Shown piece by piece: positions 34,751 to 46,000 of a stretch of 64,000 bases of DNA (positions are counted from its first letter, which is position 1; each line of letters starts with the position of its first letter). The notes beneath the pieces were generated by a model that worked only from the letters and a program-made list of their open reading frames with translations, had not been told where the DNA came from and did not search any database. The DNA is from Gemmatimonadota bacterium (GTDB lineage: Bacteria > Gemmatimonadota > Gemmatimonadetes > Gemmatimonadales > GWC2-71-9), in assembly GCA_025357945.1 (NCBI GenBank), contig JANYLJ010000067.1, forward strand, positions 1-64,000, in the 5' to 3' direction. The position numbers were made by a program, and so were the translations under genes.

Positions 34751-36208
34751 CTAGTGCGTCGTGACGCGGAACTGGAACCAGGTCGGTGGAACAGTGTTCG
34801 CGCCCGCCGAATAGCCAGAACCGGTACCGAAGAACTCTACTCCGAAAAAGTAAGTGCCCGCGGCCAAACCGGTGACTGTGCAGACTTCCGGCTGGCCTGA
34901 CGCACCCTGACCGCCGTTGTCGCAATTGCCGGTGAACCCGCTGCCACCCGAAACGGCGCCGGATCCAGCCACCTTGAAGCGATAGAGTCCCATGTCGGAG
35001 GCGCCCTGCCATACCAGGTTGATATCGTAGGTGGTAGAACCGGTCAGCACCACCTTGTAAACGGCGCAACCGTCACCGGTGCCACCGCCGCACTCGGAGG
35101 CGTTCGTGGAAGGTACCGTGCCGCCGGTTACCATGACGCTACCCTGGGGCCGAAGGGTGATGGCGGGTGCGGTCGCGAATACGGCTGCGGCCGGGTCCGT
35201 TGTGCCGCCAAACGCCGCACCGACGGTGAACGTCTTGCCGTCACTTGGAAGAGGCAAAGGGACGGTGTTGAGGAAGCTCAAGACGAGATTTGTGTACGTG
35301 ACAGCACCATTGCTGGCTGCCATCGGCATCACCACCGCAGTCGAACTGTCGGCAGAGACCGACTGAATGCCCGCATCTATGCCGCCGATAAGCACATGGG
35401 TCGAACCGATGAACCGGAGGCCGCCGCCAAGGGTCACCGTGACCGGCACGCCGATCAGTCCTGTAGTGGCCGATAGGGTGGTCGGAGCCACCGTCGGGCT
35501 CGGCACTGCCGCAGTGAAGGCGTTCGTCGTCGCGAGCGTCACGGGCACGATCGACGGGACCGCTTTCACGCCGACCTTGGTGACCGTCAGCACACCGACG
35601 TCGCCCGGCGCCGCAAGGAAGGTGATTGTGGAGGAATCTGCCGCTCGGGCCACGATCGCGGGGGCGGCGCCGGCGGCGAACGAGATCGCCGATGTCTGCG
35701 AGAAGACGGTCCCTGCAATTGCCGTGACCACAACCGTGTCGCCCGCAGCCGCGGTCGTCCTCGACAGCGCAGCGCCGAGGTTGAGCGGCGTCACGACCAC
35801 CGGGACAGTGACAGAGATTCCGGTGTTGACCGCGGTGGGCGTCAGGGTAAAGGTGTACCGACCCACAGCGGTACCCACGACGAAGTACTGCTGCGCCGTC
35901 TTGTCGCCGGATTGCACCAGCGTATCGAGCTTCGAGTCGAAAACCGGCCGGTAGTTGGCGTTGTTGTGGACGAGAATGCCCGCCCCCCCGCCGCCGATGG
36001 TGTAGGAGGTGATCGCACCGTTGTTGTTGTCATTCACCAACCGGGCAATCACCTCGGTTGAGTCGCCGACCTTGACCTTGACGAAAGTCGGGGTCGCCTG
36101 CACCGTGTTGTAATTGCTGTTGTTGATCGCTTCGCCAGTGTAACTGTAGCAGCCGGCAAGGGCGAGAACACCGATGAATGCGATCGTTCCAGACGCCGTG
36201 TGCTTCAT
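34751..36208 (-). CDS. Surface lipoprotein with Ig/TIG-like domains
   Basis: 485 residues. The ATG at 36206-36208 has GAGGAG upstream and opens a lipoprotein signal with a canonical lipobox (VLALAGC). The mature part is Thr/Val-rich with successive beta-sandwich repeats; the middle (VGVPVTVTLGGGLRFIGSTH region) resembles an IPT/TIG fold. The C-terminal 100 residues include a Cys-containing region (SECGGGTGDGCAVYKVVLTG) like pre-peptidase C-terminal domains. It is the last gene of the five-gene surface operon; a binding or structural role outside the outer membrane is likely. Function unknown. Confidence 0.75.
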   Translation of the reverse strand: MKHTASGTIAFIGVLALAGCYSYTGEAINNSNYNTVQATPTFVKVKVGDSTEVIARLVNDNNNGAITSYTIGGGGAGILVHNNANYRPVFDSKLDTLVQSGDKTAQQYFVVGTAVGRYTFTLTPTAVNTGISVTVPVVVTPLNLGAALSRTTAAAGDTVVVTAIAGTVFSQTSAISFAAGAAPAIVARAADSSTITFLAAPGDVGVLTVTKVGVKAVPSIVPVTLATTNAFTAAVPSPTVAPTTLSATTGLIGVPVTVTLGGGLRFIGSTHVLIGGIDAGIQSVSADSSTAVVMPMAASNGAVTYTNLVLSFLNTVPLPLPSDGKTFTVGAAFGGTTDPAAAVFATAPAITLRPQGSVMVTGGTVPSTNASECGGGTGDGCAVYKVVLTGSTTYDINLVWQGASDMGLYRFKVAGSGAVSGGSGFTGNCDNGGQGASGQPEVCTVTGLAAGTYFFGVEFFGTGSGYSAGANTVPPTWFQFRVTTH

Positions 36209-36239
36209 ACTTCGACTCCTCAGCAAGGGTTCGTCGGTC

Positions 36240-37664
36240 CTAATTGTCGTTGTTGAAATAGATCGCCGGAAAGCCGAGCCAGACGGCGATGTCCTGCGCC
36301 GCCTGCGGCGTGACCAACTCGCGCCACCCCGGCGTGCTGGGCTCCGTGACCTCGTTCGACTTGAGCAAGACGTAACTACCATTGTTGGCGCGATCGCCAA
36401 AAATGAACCAGCGGGATTTTCCGCGGGTGATCCGCCAGACCTGATAACGGACGCCACGGCCGCCCATCGTGCTGTTGAGGCTGTCATCCGGTGCGCCATA
36501 CTTGCTGTAGATCCGGCCGCGCGCGGTCTTCCATCCGGGCACAAACCGGGCACCGTAGTGCGCGTTTGCGTAACCGACCTGCGCGTAGAACTCGATCCGC
36601 GCCTCGTTGATCGGCGTGGATTTAGTCTCATCGCGCTTGGCCCAGAATTCGATCAGGAACCGGCGCTTCGCCGCGAGCGAAAGCTCATCTCGCTTGTACG
36701 CTGCCCGCTCGCGTGCCGTGGCGTTTGGCAGCAGCACGAGCACTTCGGCGGCTGCGTCGAGCGAATCCTCCGGCAACGAATTGAAGTAGACCTCATCCAA
36801 TCCCTTGTTGGCGTTGGTCTCGGTCACGTTCCGCGCTAGCGCGACGTCGGCCCGGTTGACCGCGAACGGTGCTTCCCGCTCGACCGTCTGGCCCTTGATC
36901 GTCAGCGCCGCCTTCAGGATGTACTGGCCGGCCGGGAGGCCCTCGAGCGAGAACTGGTTGGCGATAATACCGCCGCCCGCCGGAAGACCCTTTTCGGTGG
37001 GCATCAGCGGGACCAGATCCCGGCCGTCCGCCGCGGCGACCTTGAGTGCCAAGGTGGCTGTCGTGGCATCCGGGGTATACGCCTCCATCAGGAAGCCCAT
37101 CTGCGGCCGCGTAAGGTCGATATGCAGCGTCGGCGCGGTGACGAATCGAAAATTGCCGCGGGCCAGTTCGCCCGCGTCAGTGGTCGTGTCGCCCGCGGGC
37201 GCCGCTCGCAGCTCGCTGGCGAGGAGCAGGTCGGAGGCACCGGGCGAAACGCCGTATCCATCGAAACGAATGCTGTCCTTCACCGTTCGCAGGGTGGTGG
37301 AGTCAACGACCTCGACCTCGAGCCAGTACTTGCCGGGCACGACGCCAAAGTTGAGTGTCTCCATACCGGACGCGTTTTCGGAGCGCATGGCGGCCGGAGC
37401 GTGGCGATACCACTGTTCCCCGTTGAGCACGCCACCCTTTTCGTCACGCACCCGGATGACGACCAGGTACGAAATGAAGGCGGCCGGTCCGACCCCAACC
37501 GGCGTCGCGATCGCATAGGGCACTTCGACCGTGGCGATGACGCTGGTTTTTTTCACTTCCGGGAGCCAGAAGCGCACCGCGCGCATCTGGATGCCGCCAG
37601 CTCCCGTCTGGGCGATCGCATGGCTGGCCAGAGTAGCCGCAGCAACGACGGCAGCGATCAGCAT
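36240..37664 (-). CDS. Secreted GWxTD-domain protein
   Basis: 474 residues. GGAGG lies 7 bases before the ATG at 37662-37664, and a signal peptide (MLIAAVVAAATLASHAIA) precedes Gln-Thr, so the in-frame upstream start is not used. The N-terminal two thirds are beta-rich. The last 130 residues match the GWxTD domain found in FCB-group bacteria: FLIEFWAKRDETKSTPINEA, then YANAHYG, then PGWKTARGRIYSKYGAPDD. The role of the domain is unknown. It lies between porV and the TIG lipoprotein in one operon. Confidence 0.85.
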   Translation of the reverse strand: MLIAAVVAAATLASHAIAQTGAGGIQMRAVRFWLPEVKKTSVIATVEVPYAIATPVGVGPAAFISYLVVIRVRDEKGGVLNGEQWYRHAPAAMRSENASGMETLNFGVVPGKYWLEVEVVDSTTLRTVKDSIRFDGYGVSPGASDLLLASELRAAPAGDTTTDAGELARGNFRFVTAPTLHIDLTRPQMGFLMEAYTPDATTATLALKVAAADGRDLVPLMPTEKGLPAGGGIIANQFSLEGLPAGQYILKAALTIKGQTVEREAPFAVNRADVALARNVTETNANKGLDEVYFNSLPEDSLDAAAEVLVLLPNATARERAAYKRDELSLAAKRRFLIEFWAKRDETKSTPINEARIEFYAQVGYANAHYGARFVPGWKTARGRIYSKYGAPDDSLNSTMGGRGVRYQVWRITRGKSRWFIFGDRANNGSYVLLKSNEVTEPSTPGWRELVTPQAAQDIAVWLGFPAIYFNNDN

Positions 37665-37729
37665 CGCGCTACCTCCGTGTTGCAGGCTACCTTGGCCGTC
37701 CAACGCGAACGTTGTTGCATGTTATTCCG

Positions 37730-38893
37730 TTACCAACCAAGTGTGACGGTGTAGAAATCGGTGTCGCCGAGGTTGCCCATGCGACGCCGGGCGTAATCGA
37801 AGCCAAGTGAGAAGCCGCTCCTGCTGCTGGCGAGCCAGATCCCGCCACCGTAGGCCAGGCCGGCTTGTGAATCCTTGCCCTTGCTGTAGCCGCAGCCGGG
37901 CGTGGTACAGTTGGCATCCACGAAGCCGGTGTTGCTGTAACTGAGCGACGGATTGTAGGTGTAGGACCCGCGCAGGGCGACGCCGAAGCCCGAACCGCCG
38001 ATGTGGTCAGCGGCGAACTCGCCGCCGCCGCCGAAAGCGGTGCGGTTGGAACTCATCTGGTTGAACTCACCCATGATGGTGAACTTGGCGTCCTTGGCCG
38101 AAACGACGTCGTACGCCAACGCGACGCGGAAGATCGTTGGCAGGTGGAAGTCCGACGTCAGGTACGCCACCGGCACGCCGAGCGAGGTGACTGTGGTCTG
38201 GCCCGCGAGGGTGTCCCTGGTCGCGGACCGGGCGATCGACTGACTGAGACCATCTTGTCCGTAACTCATGTTGGTGCCAAGGTTGAGCAGCGAGAACGCG
38301 AACCGGACTGCCTTGCCACCCAGAGACGAGTGGAAGTGGGTGCCGAAGTCGAGCGCAAACGCGCTGCCGCTGACGTCGCCCAGGTGGTCGGTGATTCCCT
38401 TGGCGGTCACGCCGACCGCGAACCGGTCCGAGAAGTTCTTCGCCAGCGTGGCGGCGATGAATGTTTCGGTGACCGAGTAGAAGGCGCCGGTACCTTCCGG
38501 CTGGGTCGCCGTGTACACCGGCTGGTCGGAGAACCCGAAGGTGCCGATCTGGAAGCCGATGACGCTCGAGCCGCCGCCGAACGGAATCGCGACCGCACCC
38601 CAGTTGAACTTGGTGCCGGCCACGTACTGCAACTGCGAGCCCTGGATGACCGGGCGCTTGAGCAGTGCCACAGCTCCGGGGTTGGCATTGAGGCCGCCGA
38701 TATCCGTGGCCACGGCGGAATACGATCCGCCGAGCGCCATGCCGCGGGCATTCGCGCCCAGCAGCAGGAATTCAGCCGCAGTGGTGCCGTACCCGGTGTT
38801 GTCGTTTCCGGTGGCGGATTGCGCCGGGGCGATCGCTGGAACCAGCAGCAGCGTACCGACCGTCGCGACCTTCAGAACAGAGAACCGAATCAT
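37730..38893 (-). CDS. PorV/PorQ-family outer-membrane beta-barrel protein
   Basis: 387 residues, FadL-like barrel of the UPF0164/PorV group. A signal peptide ends AIAPA followed by Gln-Ser. The family motif region AAEFLLLGANARGMALGGSY (residues 40-59) with the following ATDIGGLNANPGAV is characteristic. PorV shuttles T9SS cargo from the SprA translocon to the attachment complex by binding the cargo's C-terminal domain. The gene is directly downstream of a large protein with such a domain (38963-43009), which suggests a dedicated carrier. It ends with an aromatic-terminated strand (FYTVTLGW), typical of barrels. Confidence 0.85.
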   Translation of the reverse strand: MIRFSVLKVATVGTLLLVPAIAPAQSATGNDNTGYGTTAAEFLLLGANARGMALGGSYSAVATDIGGLNANPGAVALLKRPVIQGSQLQYVAGTKFNWGAVAIPFGGGSSVIGFQIGTFGFSDQPVYTATQPEGTGAFYSVTETFIAATLAKNFSDRFAVGVTAKGITDHLGDVSGSAFALDFGTHFHSSLGGKAVRFAFSLLNLGTNMSYGQDGLSQSIARSATRDTLAGQTTVTSLGVPVAYLTSDFHLPTIFRVALAYDVVSAKDAKFTIMGEFNQMSSNRTAFGGGGEFAADHIGGSGFGVALRGSYTYNPSLSYSNTGFVDANCTTPGCGYSKGKDSQAGLAYGGGIWLASSRSGFSLGFDYARRRMGNLGDTDFYTVTLGW

Positions 38894-38962
38894 CTGGTTT
38901 GTCTCCTTCGGTCCCGGCGGCCGCTCTCGCGGCGCGCCGGGCCTGGTGTAGATCGTGAGGCG

Positions 38963-41900
38963 TTACTGGACGGTGCTGGCATAGTTGACGATCGTCATGC
39001 GGCCGGTGCGGCTGATGCCGTCGGCTTCCACATTGTAGAAGTACACGCCGCTCGCGACGAACTGGTTCGTGCGGTTACGCACATTCCAGTGGACGATGCC
39101 GCCAAACGTTGTGGTAGTGTTCTGCAACACCCGGATCAGGACGCCGCTCGACGAGTAGATCCGGATGATCGCACCCGTCGGAACATGCACGAACTGGATG
39201 TCTTTCGCGTTCACAGCAATGTCGTACGCACTGGTGACGTAGTACGGATCCGGTACCGTGTGCACTCTGGCCAATGAGTCGGGCGTCGTGGCGATGAGCG
39301 CGTTCGCCACAGTGAACTTGAACTGCACCTGCGTACCCGACGTGGTCGCGGGCCGGAGCGCCGACACGAATTGGTAGGCGCCGAGATTGCCGCCCGGGCC
39401 GTTGCCGCCGTAAACGCTGCCAGTGTAGTCGCGCATGGTCCAGACCGTTCCCGCCGCGGGCAACGCGCCGCCTCGCAACTCGAACAGGAAGATCCGGCCG
39501 TGGAGGTAGATGCCGAAGCCGTTGTTCGGTTCCGCCGCGACGGTCTTGAGATTTCCAACAGCGCCGAACCCGATCGCGATCGGTCCAGGTACGGCCGTGT
39601 TGACCAGCGGTACCTGGGGACCTGGGCACGTCGGGCCGCCGGTCGCGAACTGCTTGATCCCGCCGACACAGGAGAAGTCGGCGACGGTGAATTCGGCCCG
39701 CCCGTCGAAGCCACCGGCCGGCGTGACTGAATTGGAGTTGAGAATCCCCCAGCTGCTGCCTATCGTGGTCTTGAACGGCACCAGTTGATCGTGGGTGACG
39801 TCGATAACGGAATCGACCTTGCCCGCAGTACCCCAGTAGAGTTTGTAGTCCGCCGCCGTAATGAACGGTGAGATCACAAATTCGACGTTCCGCCAGTTTG
39901 TGCCAGATCCGAACCATCCGTAGCCGTTGGGGCTGTTGGCGTAGACCACCCCGGGCAGTGAGCCGGCGTTGCCGTAGACCGTCGTCGTCCCGGTACCACT
40001 AAAGGCCAACGGGCTCGAAGTCGTCGGGTTCGCCGTGCTCTCGTTGGTTCCGGAGAACCAGCGGGCACCGTTGTAGTAGCAACTGCCCCCCGTAACGCCG
40101 TTGCCGTTGACGTCGCTGCCACCGGGTACGCCGTTCGCACAGCCGCGGCCCTGGACACCCTGTACCGATGCATCGTTGTGGGTGACGCTGTAGGCTGCCG
40201 CAATGGTATAACCGGAAGCGGCCGCAAGCCCACCGGCGAACCGCGCCGCCAAGGTCGAGTCGACCGCGAACGCCGTGAAATTGCCGTTACCGGTACTTGT
40301 CGCTGCAGAAACCTGGTTGATCGTGAACGGAATCGTGACGTGGGTGGTACCGGTAGAGTTGGTCAGGGAGTAATAGTCGGTCTGGGCCAACGAGTTGTTC
40401 GGGTCAAGCGAATTGACCACGATCGAGTCGAACGTCAGACCGACCGCCCCGCTCCCGTTGAGCAGCGCCGGGGCAAAACCGGCGAGTGCAAGGGTGGCAG
40501 CGTTGGTCGGCGGGAACGCCTTGCTGAATTCGCCGGTAGTGGCGTCGAGCGCCGGCACGACGACGTCAGTCAGCAAGCCCTTCCTGCCAAAGACACCACT
40601 GGAAGTTGAGTTGGCGTTGCTGAAGTTCACCGCCGTCGCCTGTGGCGTCACCTGCTTGGTGACGCGAGCCGACTCCAGCGACGTCGGCCCGTGGCCCGGT
40701 GCATTCACGTCGAACGCGGTGACAGAATAGTAGTAGTTGGCGCCGTTGTTCGGGCCGCAGCCGGTGCACCCCGTCGCGCCAGCCACGTCGATGAAGATGA
40801 AGGGTACGCCGTTGTCCTTGAGCGCCGGAAAGCCTGACCCGCCCCCCGAGACGACGGTGTCAACCACACTCGCGAACGACGTGGCGCCACCGAGGAGTGC
40901 CAACCGCGTTCCGCCCGTCTGGTCGACGAACTGGAGTGGTGAAACATCAGCCTGTGGACCGATGTTGTAGCTGGCGAACCGGGTCGCCGCGGTTTGCGGC
41001 GGCGTCGGGTTGCTCGGCGTCGGGAAGCCGCCCGCCGGCGTGGTTTCTGGGCAGTCGGTCAGCACGCCGACTTCCGGCGCACAATTGCCGTTGACCACAA
41101 AGCCGGTGAAGTCCTTGATCCTGGTGCCGGCGTAGTCGAACTGCACCAGCAGCTTGAGCGCGCTTGGGCTATCGCTACGGCCACGGTAGATCCGGTAGCC
41201 CTCGACGTCGAACTGGCGATAGTTCGGATCGTAGAGCGGATTGGCGATCGTCAACCCGGTAGACGAGACCGCGGTTGGACTCTTGACGATCTGGAAGTAC
41301 GGGTCGCCGATCGTTTCGGTGGCCGATGGCTTCCAGAGGATGGTGACCTGCTTGTCGCCCGGGATCAGGAAGAACTGCGGCGCGTCGGGCGCGAACTCCT
41401 GGAGAAACTTCACATCGAACACGGCCTGGGCCACGAGTGCCTTGCCGAGCAGGGATCCTTTCACCACCGAGAACTCCGACTGCACCGGCTGGTGCACCGA
41501 GCCATCATTGTTGAAGTGCGGGCCGTTGTACTTGACAAACCCGGAGATGGAGTCGATCAGGTTCAGGCCCGGCGAGCCGCTCGCGTTGTACTTGAACATC
41601 GAGTCGGTGGAGTTGCTCCATGTAACGTTGCCCGGGTCATGAGCCGCGGTGGTGGGCACGAAGCCGGGGACTGCCACCGGTGCGGCAAAGACGAAGGCGA
41701 CGACGATCGATTTCGCCTGGCCGGGTGCCAGCGTCAGCGGCGTCGACGACTCCGTCATGCGGGTGTCGGCGCCGGTCGCGCCCAGGAGCATGAAGCAGAC
41801 GTGGATGTCGGCCGCCGTCTTGCCCGGTGCGGTGACGTTGCACTGGCCATCGGTCGCCGCCGGCGTACCGGCGAGGAGGCGATAGTTGATGATCATGCTG

Positions 41901-43009
41901 CCCGGATCGCTGTGGCCGGCGCCGCAGACGGCGACCCCGTTGCAGAAGGTGGAGTACAGCTGGATCGCACCCGGGCCGTCGGGGCCCTTGAGGTACTTGT
42001 AGCCGACGAAACCGACGCCGGCGAAGAACGGCGGGCCGAAGATGGCCGGATCGAACTTCCAGCCCGGGTCGGTGTTGCCGAATTGCGCTTCGTACGTGTA
42101 GCCCATCGCGAACGGCAAGTTGACGCCGTTCATGTTCGAGCCGGCGTTACCGACGTCGTTGTCGCCGGCCACGGCCATGAAGGTGTTGATAACGGAATAG
42201 CCGCCGGCCGGCAGCGCGATACCGAACTTGGCGTTATTGAGCGACTGGAACTTCTGGCCTTGCTGGCACAGGATGGTCCTGATGCCGGGCCGGTGTGCTG
42301 CGTAGTCGCCACAATTGGCCGAGGTCACGTTGTAGACCGTGGCGACCAGGAAGACGATGTCCTGGGCGCCGGCCGGATAGTTCCACGCGAGCAGGCGGTA
42401 GTCGACCAGGATGCCGAGCGGGTGCAGGCGGCCGACGTTGAACGCCGGGTTGCCTTCCCACGAGATGAAATGCACGTCGCCCTGCGAGGCGGCGACCAGC
42501 CCCTGCAGCGGTTTGGCGTACAGGTTGGCGACGTCGTCGCCCTGCGGCACGAAGGCGTCCGCCGGCCAGTTGGCAGCGTCGGCGGCGTTGAATGACCGCC
42601 ACGCCTGAGTGACGCCTTCGGTCTCCACCCGGCCGCCGGATCCGTCGAAGAACCAGCCGCCCGCCGTGTCGCCGCCCCACGGATTGGCCGGCGACTTGAC
42701 GCCCGCGACAACACCGGCCACCTGCAGACCGGCGTTGAATATGTATTGGTCAGGGGTGCCACGCGGCCAGAAACCACCGCCATTGTTCGTGGCGCCGCCG
42801 GAGTCAACCCCGACTTCACCTTGCGAGTTGACGCCCATGAATACGCGGTTGACGTTGATGTAGCTGATGGCCCTGGCGAAGAGCTTGTAGGTGTTCCTCG
42901 TCACCGGGAACGCTGGCCGCGCCGTCGCCGGCCGCGGCATGAATCCGATCATGAAGGCAGCCAGGCCGAGCCCGGCCAGGACGTTCCGCATACTACGCAA
43001 TGCGTGCAT
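38963..43009 (-). CDS. Giant secreted protein with T9SS-like C-terminal sorting domain
   Basis: 1348 residues. The ATG at 43007-43009 is preceded by GAGGA; a second ATG six codons on is possible. A signal peptide ends near RPATA, here not followed by Gln. The body is beta-rich with many Asn/Gly/Thr, including a fibronectin/Ig-like central part. The last 80 residues (GAIIRIYSSSGVLIRVLQNT, HWNVRNRTNQFVASGVYFY, RTGRMTIV) have the pattern of the type A T9SS sorting domain. Likely exported by SprA and displayed on the surface. It sits between the TonB receptor and PorV. Function of the body unknown. Confidence 0.8.
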   Translation of the reverse strand: MHALRSMRNVLAGLGLAAFMIGFMPRPATARPAFPVTRNTYKLFARAISYINVNRVFMGVNSQGEVGVDSGGATNNGGGFWPRGTPDQYIFNAGLQVAGVVAGVKSPANPWGGDTAGGWFFDGSGGRVETEGVTQAWRSFNAADAANWPADAFVPQGDDVANLYAKPLQGLVAASQGDVHFISWEGNPAFNVGRLHPLGILVDYRLLAWNYPAGAQDIVFLVATVYNVTSANCGDYAAHRPGIRTILCQQGQKFQSLNNAKFGIALPAGGYSVINTFMAVAGDNDVGNAGSNMNGVNLPFAMGYTYEAQFGNTDPGWKFDPAIFGPPFFAGVGFVGYKYLKGPDGPGAIQLYSTFCNGVAVCGAGHSDPGSMIINYRLLAGTPAATDGQCNVTAPGKTAADIHVCFMLLGATGADTRMTESSTPLTLAPGQAKSIVVAFVFAAPVAVPGFVPTTAAHDPGNVTWSNSTDSMFKYNASGSPGLNLIDSISGFVKYNGPHFNNDGSVHQPVQSEFSVVKGSLLGKALVAQAVFDVKFLQEFAPDAPQFFLIPGDKQVTILWKPSATETIGDPYFQIVKSPTAVSSTGLTIANPLYDPNYRQFDVEGYRIYRGRSDSPSALKLLVQFDYAGTRIKDFTGFVVNGNCAPEVGVLTDCPETTPAGGFPTPSNPTPPQTAATRFASYNIGPQADVSPLQFVDQTGGTRLALLGGATSFASVVDTVVSGGGSGFPALKDNGVPFIFIDVAGATGCTGCGPNNGANYYYSVTAFDVNAPGHGPTSLESARVTKQVTPQATAVNFSNANSTSSGVFGRKGLLTDVVVPALDATTGEFSKAFPPTNAATLALAGFAPALLNGSGAVGLTFDSIVVNSLDPNNSLAQTDYYSLTNSTGTTHVTIPFTINQVSAATSTGNGNFTAFAVDSTLAARFAGGLAAASGYTIAAAYSVTHNDASVQGVQGRGCANGVPGGSDVNGNGVTGGSCYYNGARWFSGTNESTANPTTSSPLAFSGTGTTTVYGNAGSLPGVVYANSPNGYGWFGSGTNWRNVEFVISPFITAADYKLYWGTAGKVDSVIDVTHDQLVPFKTTIGSSWGILNSNSVTPAGGFDGRAEFTVADFSCVGGIKQFATGGPTCPGPQVPLVNTAVPGPIAIGFGAVGNLKTVAAEPNNGFGIYLHGRIFLFELRGGALPAAGTVWTMRDYTGSVYGGNGPGGNLGAYQFVSALRPATTSGTQVQFKFTVANALIATTPDSLARVHTVPDPYYVTSAYDIAVNAKDIQFVHVPTGAIIRIYSSSGVLIRVLQNTTTTFGGIVHWNVRNRTNQFVASGVYFYNVEADGISRTGRMTIVNYASTVQ

Positions 43010-43083
43010 TGAGAATTCCTCGGGTCGAAATAGTCGTCCGGAAGCTGGCGGCGGCCAATGCCACCGCCACTTCCGGGCCGGGG

Positions 43084-46000
43084 TCAGAAGTTCACTTCAA
43101 GGCCAAACCGGACCGTGCGAGCGCCGATGTTACGCGCCCAGATGCTGTTTGCGAACGAGTTCTTGGAATCCGAGGCGACCCGCTGCTCCTTGAGGGTGTA
43201 GACACCGTCCCCGTCGCCGAAGCGCTGTTCGGAACGAATCATGTAGTAACACGCCGCTGCGTACGAGTTGGTGCTGGCGATGACCTTGGCGCAGCCGGCG
43301 ATGGTCGTCGGCAGCGTGATCGCCCCGGTCGTCTTGTTGTATTCGTTCGTGGCTTTGCCATACTCTACGAACGTCGACGAGTCGGTCGAGTAACGCAGGT
43401 CCGACGCTAGACCGCTGGAAATGGAGCCGGTCTGCGCGTACACGGTGGCGATATTCTGCAGGTTCAGCACGTTGCGCGCGTCCACCGCGGCGGTGAACTG
43501 GTAACGGCCGATCCGGAAGTCCTTGGTCAGGCGCAGGTCGAACTGCTTCTGCATCGGCAGGCGCGCAGCATTGAAATTGGTCACCGCGCCGAGAAGACCG
43601 CAGCTGCCAGCTTGGCCTTGCCCCGCGATGACGCCGATCGAGCCCGGATCCGCCGGATCGCAGCGCGTGTAGGCCTGGCCCGAGGCAATACGCGCCGTCA
43701 CGTAGAAGCCGGTGCGCTTGAGGATCGTGCCCAGGATCGACCCCTTCTCCCAGTCGGCCGGGAGTTGGAAATTGAACAGCGCAGTCAGCGAGTGTGGCCG
43801 CGAGAGGGCGGTGGTCAACGCCGCCGTCGGCGGATCGCCGACGAAGCCCGCGATCGGCTCGAAGAAGCCGAGGTACGCGAACGGGTCGGTGCCGGTGTTC
43901 TTCGAGTCCTGGAAGGAGTAGGACAGCGACCCGTTGAAGTAGTTGCCGATGCGGCGGTCCAGCCGCACGTCCACGCCACGGGTGTTGCCGAAGTCCCGGT
44001 TGGTCACCAGGTACAGAATGTTCCGCTGGCCGGTGGCCGGATCGATCGGGTGTTCGAACCCGAACGACGGGTTGGCAACGATGTCGTTGTTGTACACCGC
44101 CACGTCGAGCACCATGTCGTCGCTGAACGCGTGCCGCGCCCCGAACTCGAAGGTGATCGTCTTGCCGAAGTCGAGGTCGTTGCCCCACCGTCCGCGCAGG
44201 TTCTGGCCGCTGACGTTGTAGTCGAACAGCGACGCAGCATAGCTCAGGCCGAAGTCCGGCGCCTGCACGTTCTGCGCGTAGGAGAGACGGAAGTTGGTCT
44301 TGTCGGTCACCGGGAACGAGACCTGCACGTGCGGTGACACGTAATTATGCGACGGATCCTGCAGCAGGGCGCACTTCGCCGTGGGACTCGGCGTGGTGCC
44401 GACCGGGCAGAAGAGCGAGTCCGGCGTAAAGCCCGGGCGGCTCGAGATCTCCGGGAAATTATTCCAGCGCCACGCCTTGGTCCAGTAGTAGTCGTAGCGC
44501 ATACCGGCCACGAGCACCACGTCGCCCAGGTCGAGACGGTCCTCGGCGTAGGCGTTGTAGGCAACCGGCTTGCCGCCCGCACTGAGGTGGCCGTTCTCGT
44601 AGGTGATCGGGAAGACCGGTGCGCCGGTGTTGCTGGAACCGTAGTTCAGGATATCGTACTTGGTAAACTGGCCACCAACCTTGAGCCGGTTGTAACGGTC
44701 GGCCTGGAAGTCGATGTTGGCGATGCCGACCCAGTGATTCTCGAAGTTGTACGCGAGGCGGTTGTCGTCACCGCCACCACCGCCCGCCGAGTACCCCACG
44801 CCGTCCGGCGCTTGGCCGCGGCTGGACTGGTCAGCAAAGCTGGCCACACCATTGTACTGCGCCGTGTTCCTCGGATCGGTGATGCCGATGCGGTTGTTCG
44901 CGGCAGCGGTCAGGATGTGGTAAATGAGCGCCGAGTCAACCGGATATGTGGTCTGGTCATACCGGAACTTGAGCTTCTGCAGGAGGAAGCCCCCCGGTGA
45001 CCCACGCGTCGCCTGCTCCGAGGCGGCGGTCAGCGGCGCGGTGATGCTGTTGTTCCACTGGCGCGAGATGTAAGCATCGAGCGTCAGCTGGTGGTTCGCC
45101 TGCTTGATCAGCGTCTGGTTCCAGTTGAGCGTCGCGACGTTGGCACCGGTGATGTTGCCGACGTTGCTGCCGTCGGCAAGTACGCCACGGTTCTGGTTGC
45201 CGCTGAACAGGTAGATGAGCGAGAGACGCGAGCCCTGACCGAAGGAGAAGTTCAGCTTGTCGGTCGTGAAATAGTTGGTGTTCGGCGCGGCGTAGGCCTG
45301 GTTGGCGTGACACTTGACGCCGTAGTTGGCGGCCATCGCCGTGTTGTTGGCACCGATGAAGCCGCCCTGACTGCTCGGCAGGTCACAGCCGCCTTGCGTG
45401 ACGGCGTAGTTGTACACGTTGACCGCGATGCTGTCCACCACCGCTGCCGTACCGGCCTTGGGCGAGTTCGCCACCGTGAACGTGGTATCGAGGCTCACTC
45501 GCGAATAGCTCGGGTACAGCCAGCCGTGGTTGCCGCCGTTGGTCGAGTTGAAGCCCTCGACGCCGGCGGAGGCGAAGAAGGTCAGGTGCTTCCCGATCGG
45601 GCCGCTGACGGAAGCGTGGAACGTGTTATACCCCTGCCCGTAGTAGGCCAGGCCGAACAAGCCGGTCTCGCCGCCGATGTTGCCGACGAACTTGTTGCCG
45701 CCGCTCTTGGTCGCGATGTTGATGATACCGCCCTGGGCATTACCGAAGGACGCCGACGAGGCGCCAGTGGTGATCGACGCCTCTTCGAAGCCGTTCGGCC
45801 CCACCGTCAGCTGGGGCGCGCCGGTCACCGAGCTGTTGCCGTTGACCGTTCCCTGGCCGGTGTGAATCCCGTTCTGGACCGGGACGCCGTCGATGTAGGT
45901 GGCGTTCTGGTCGACGCGCCCGCCACGCACCGAGATCAGCGGGTTGCACGGCAGATTGGTGCCGCAGATGCCGACCTGCACGATGCCCGGCTGCAACGCC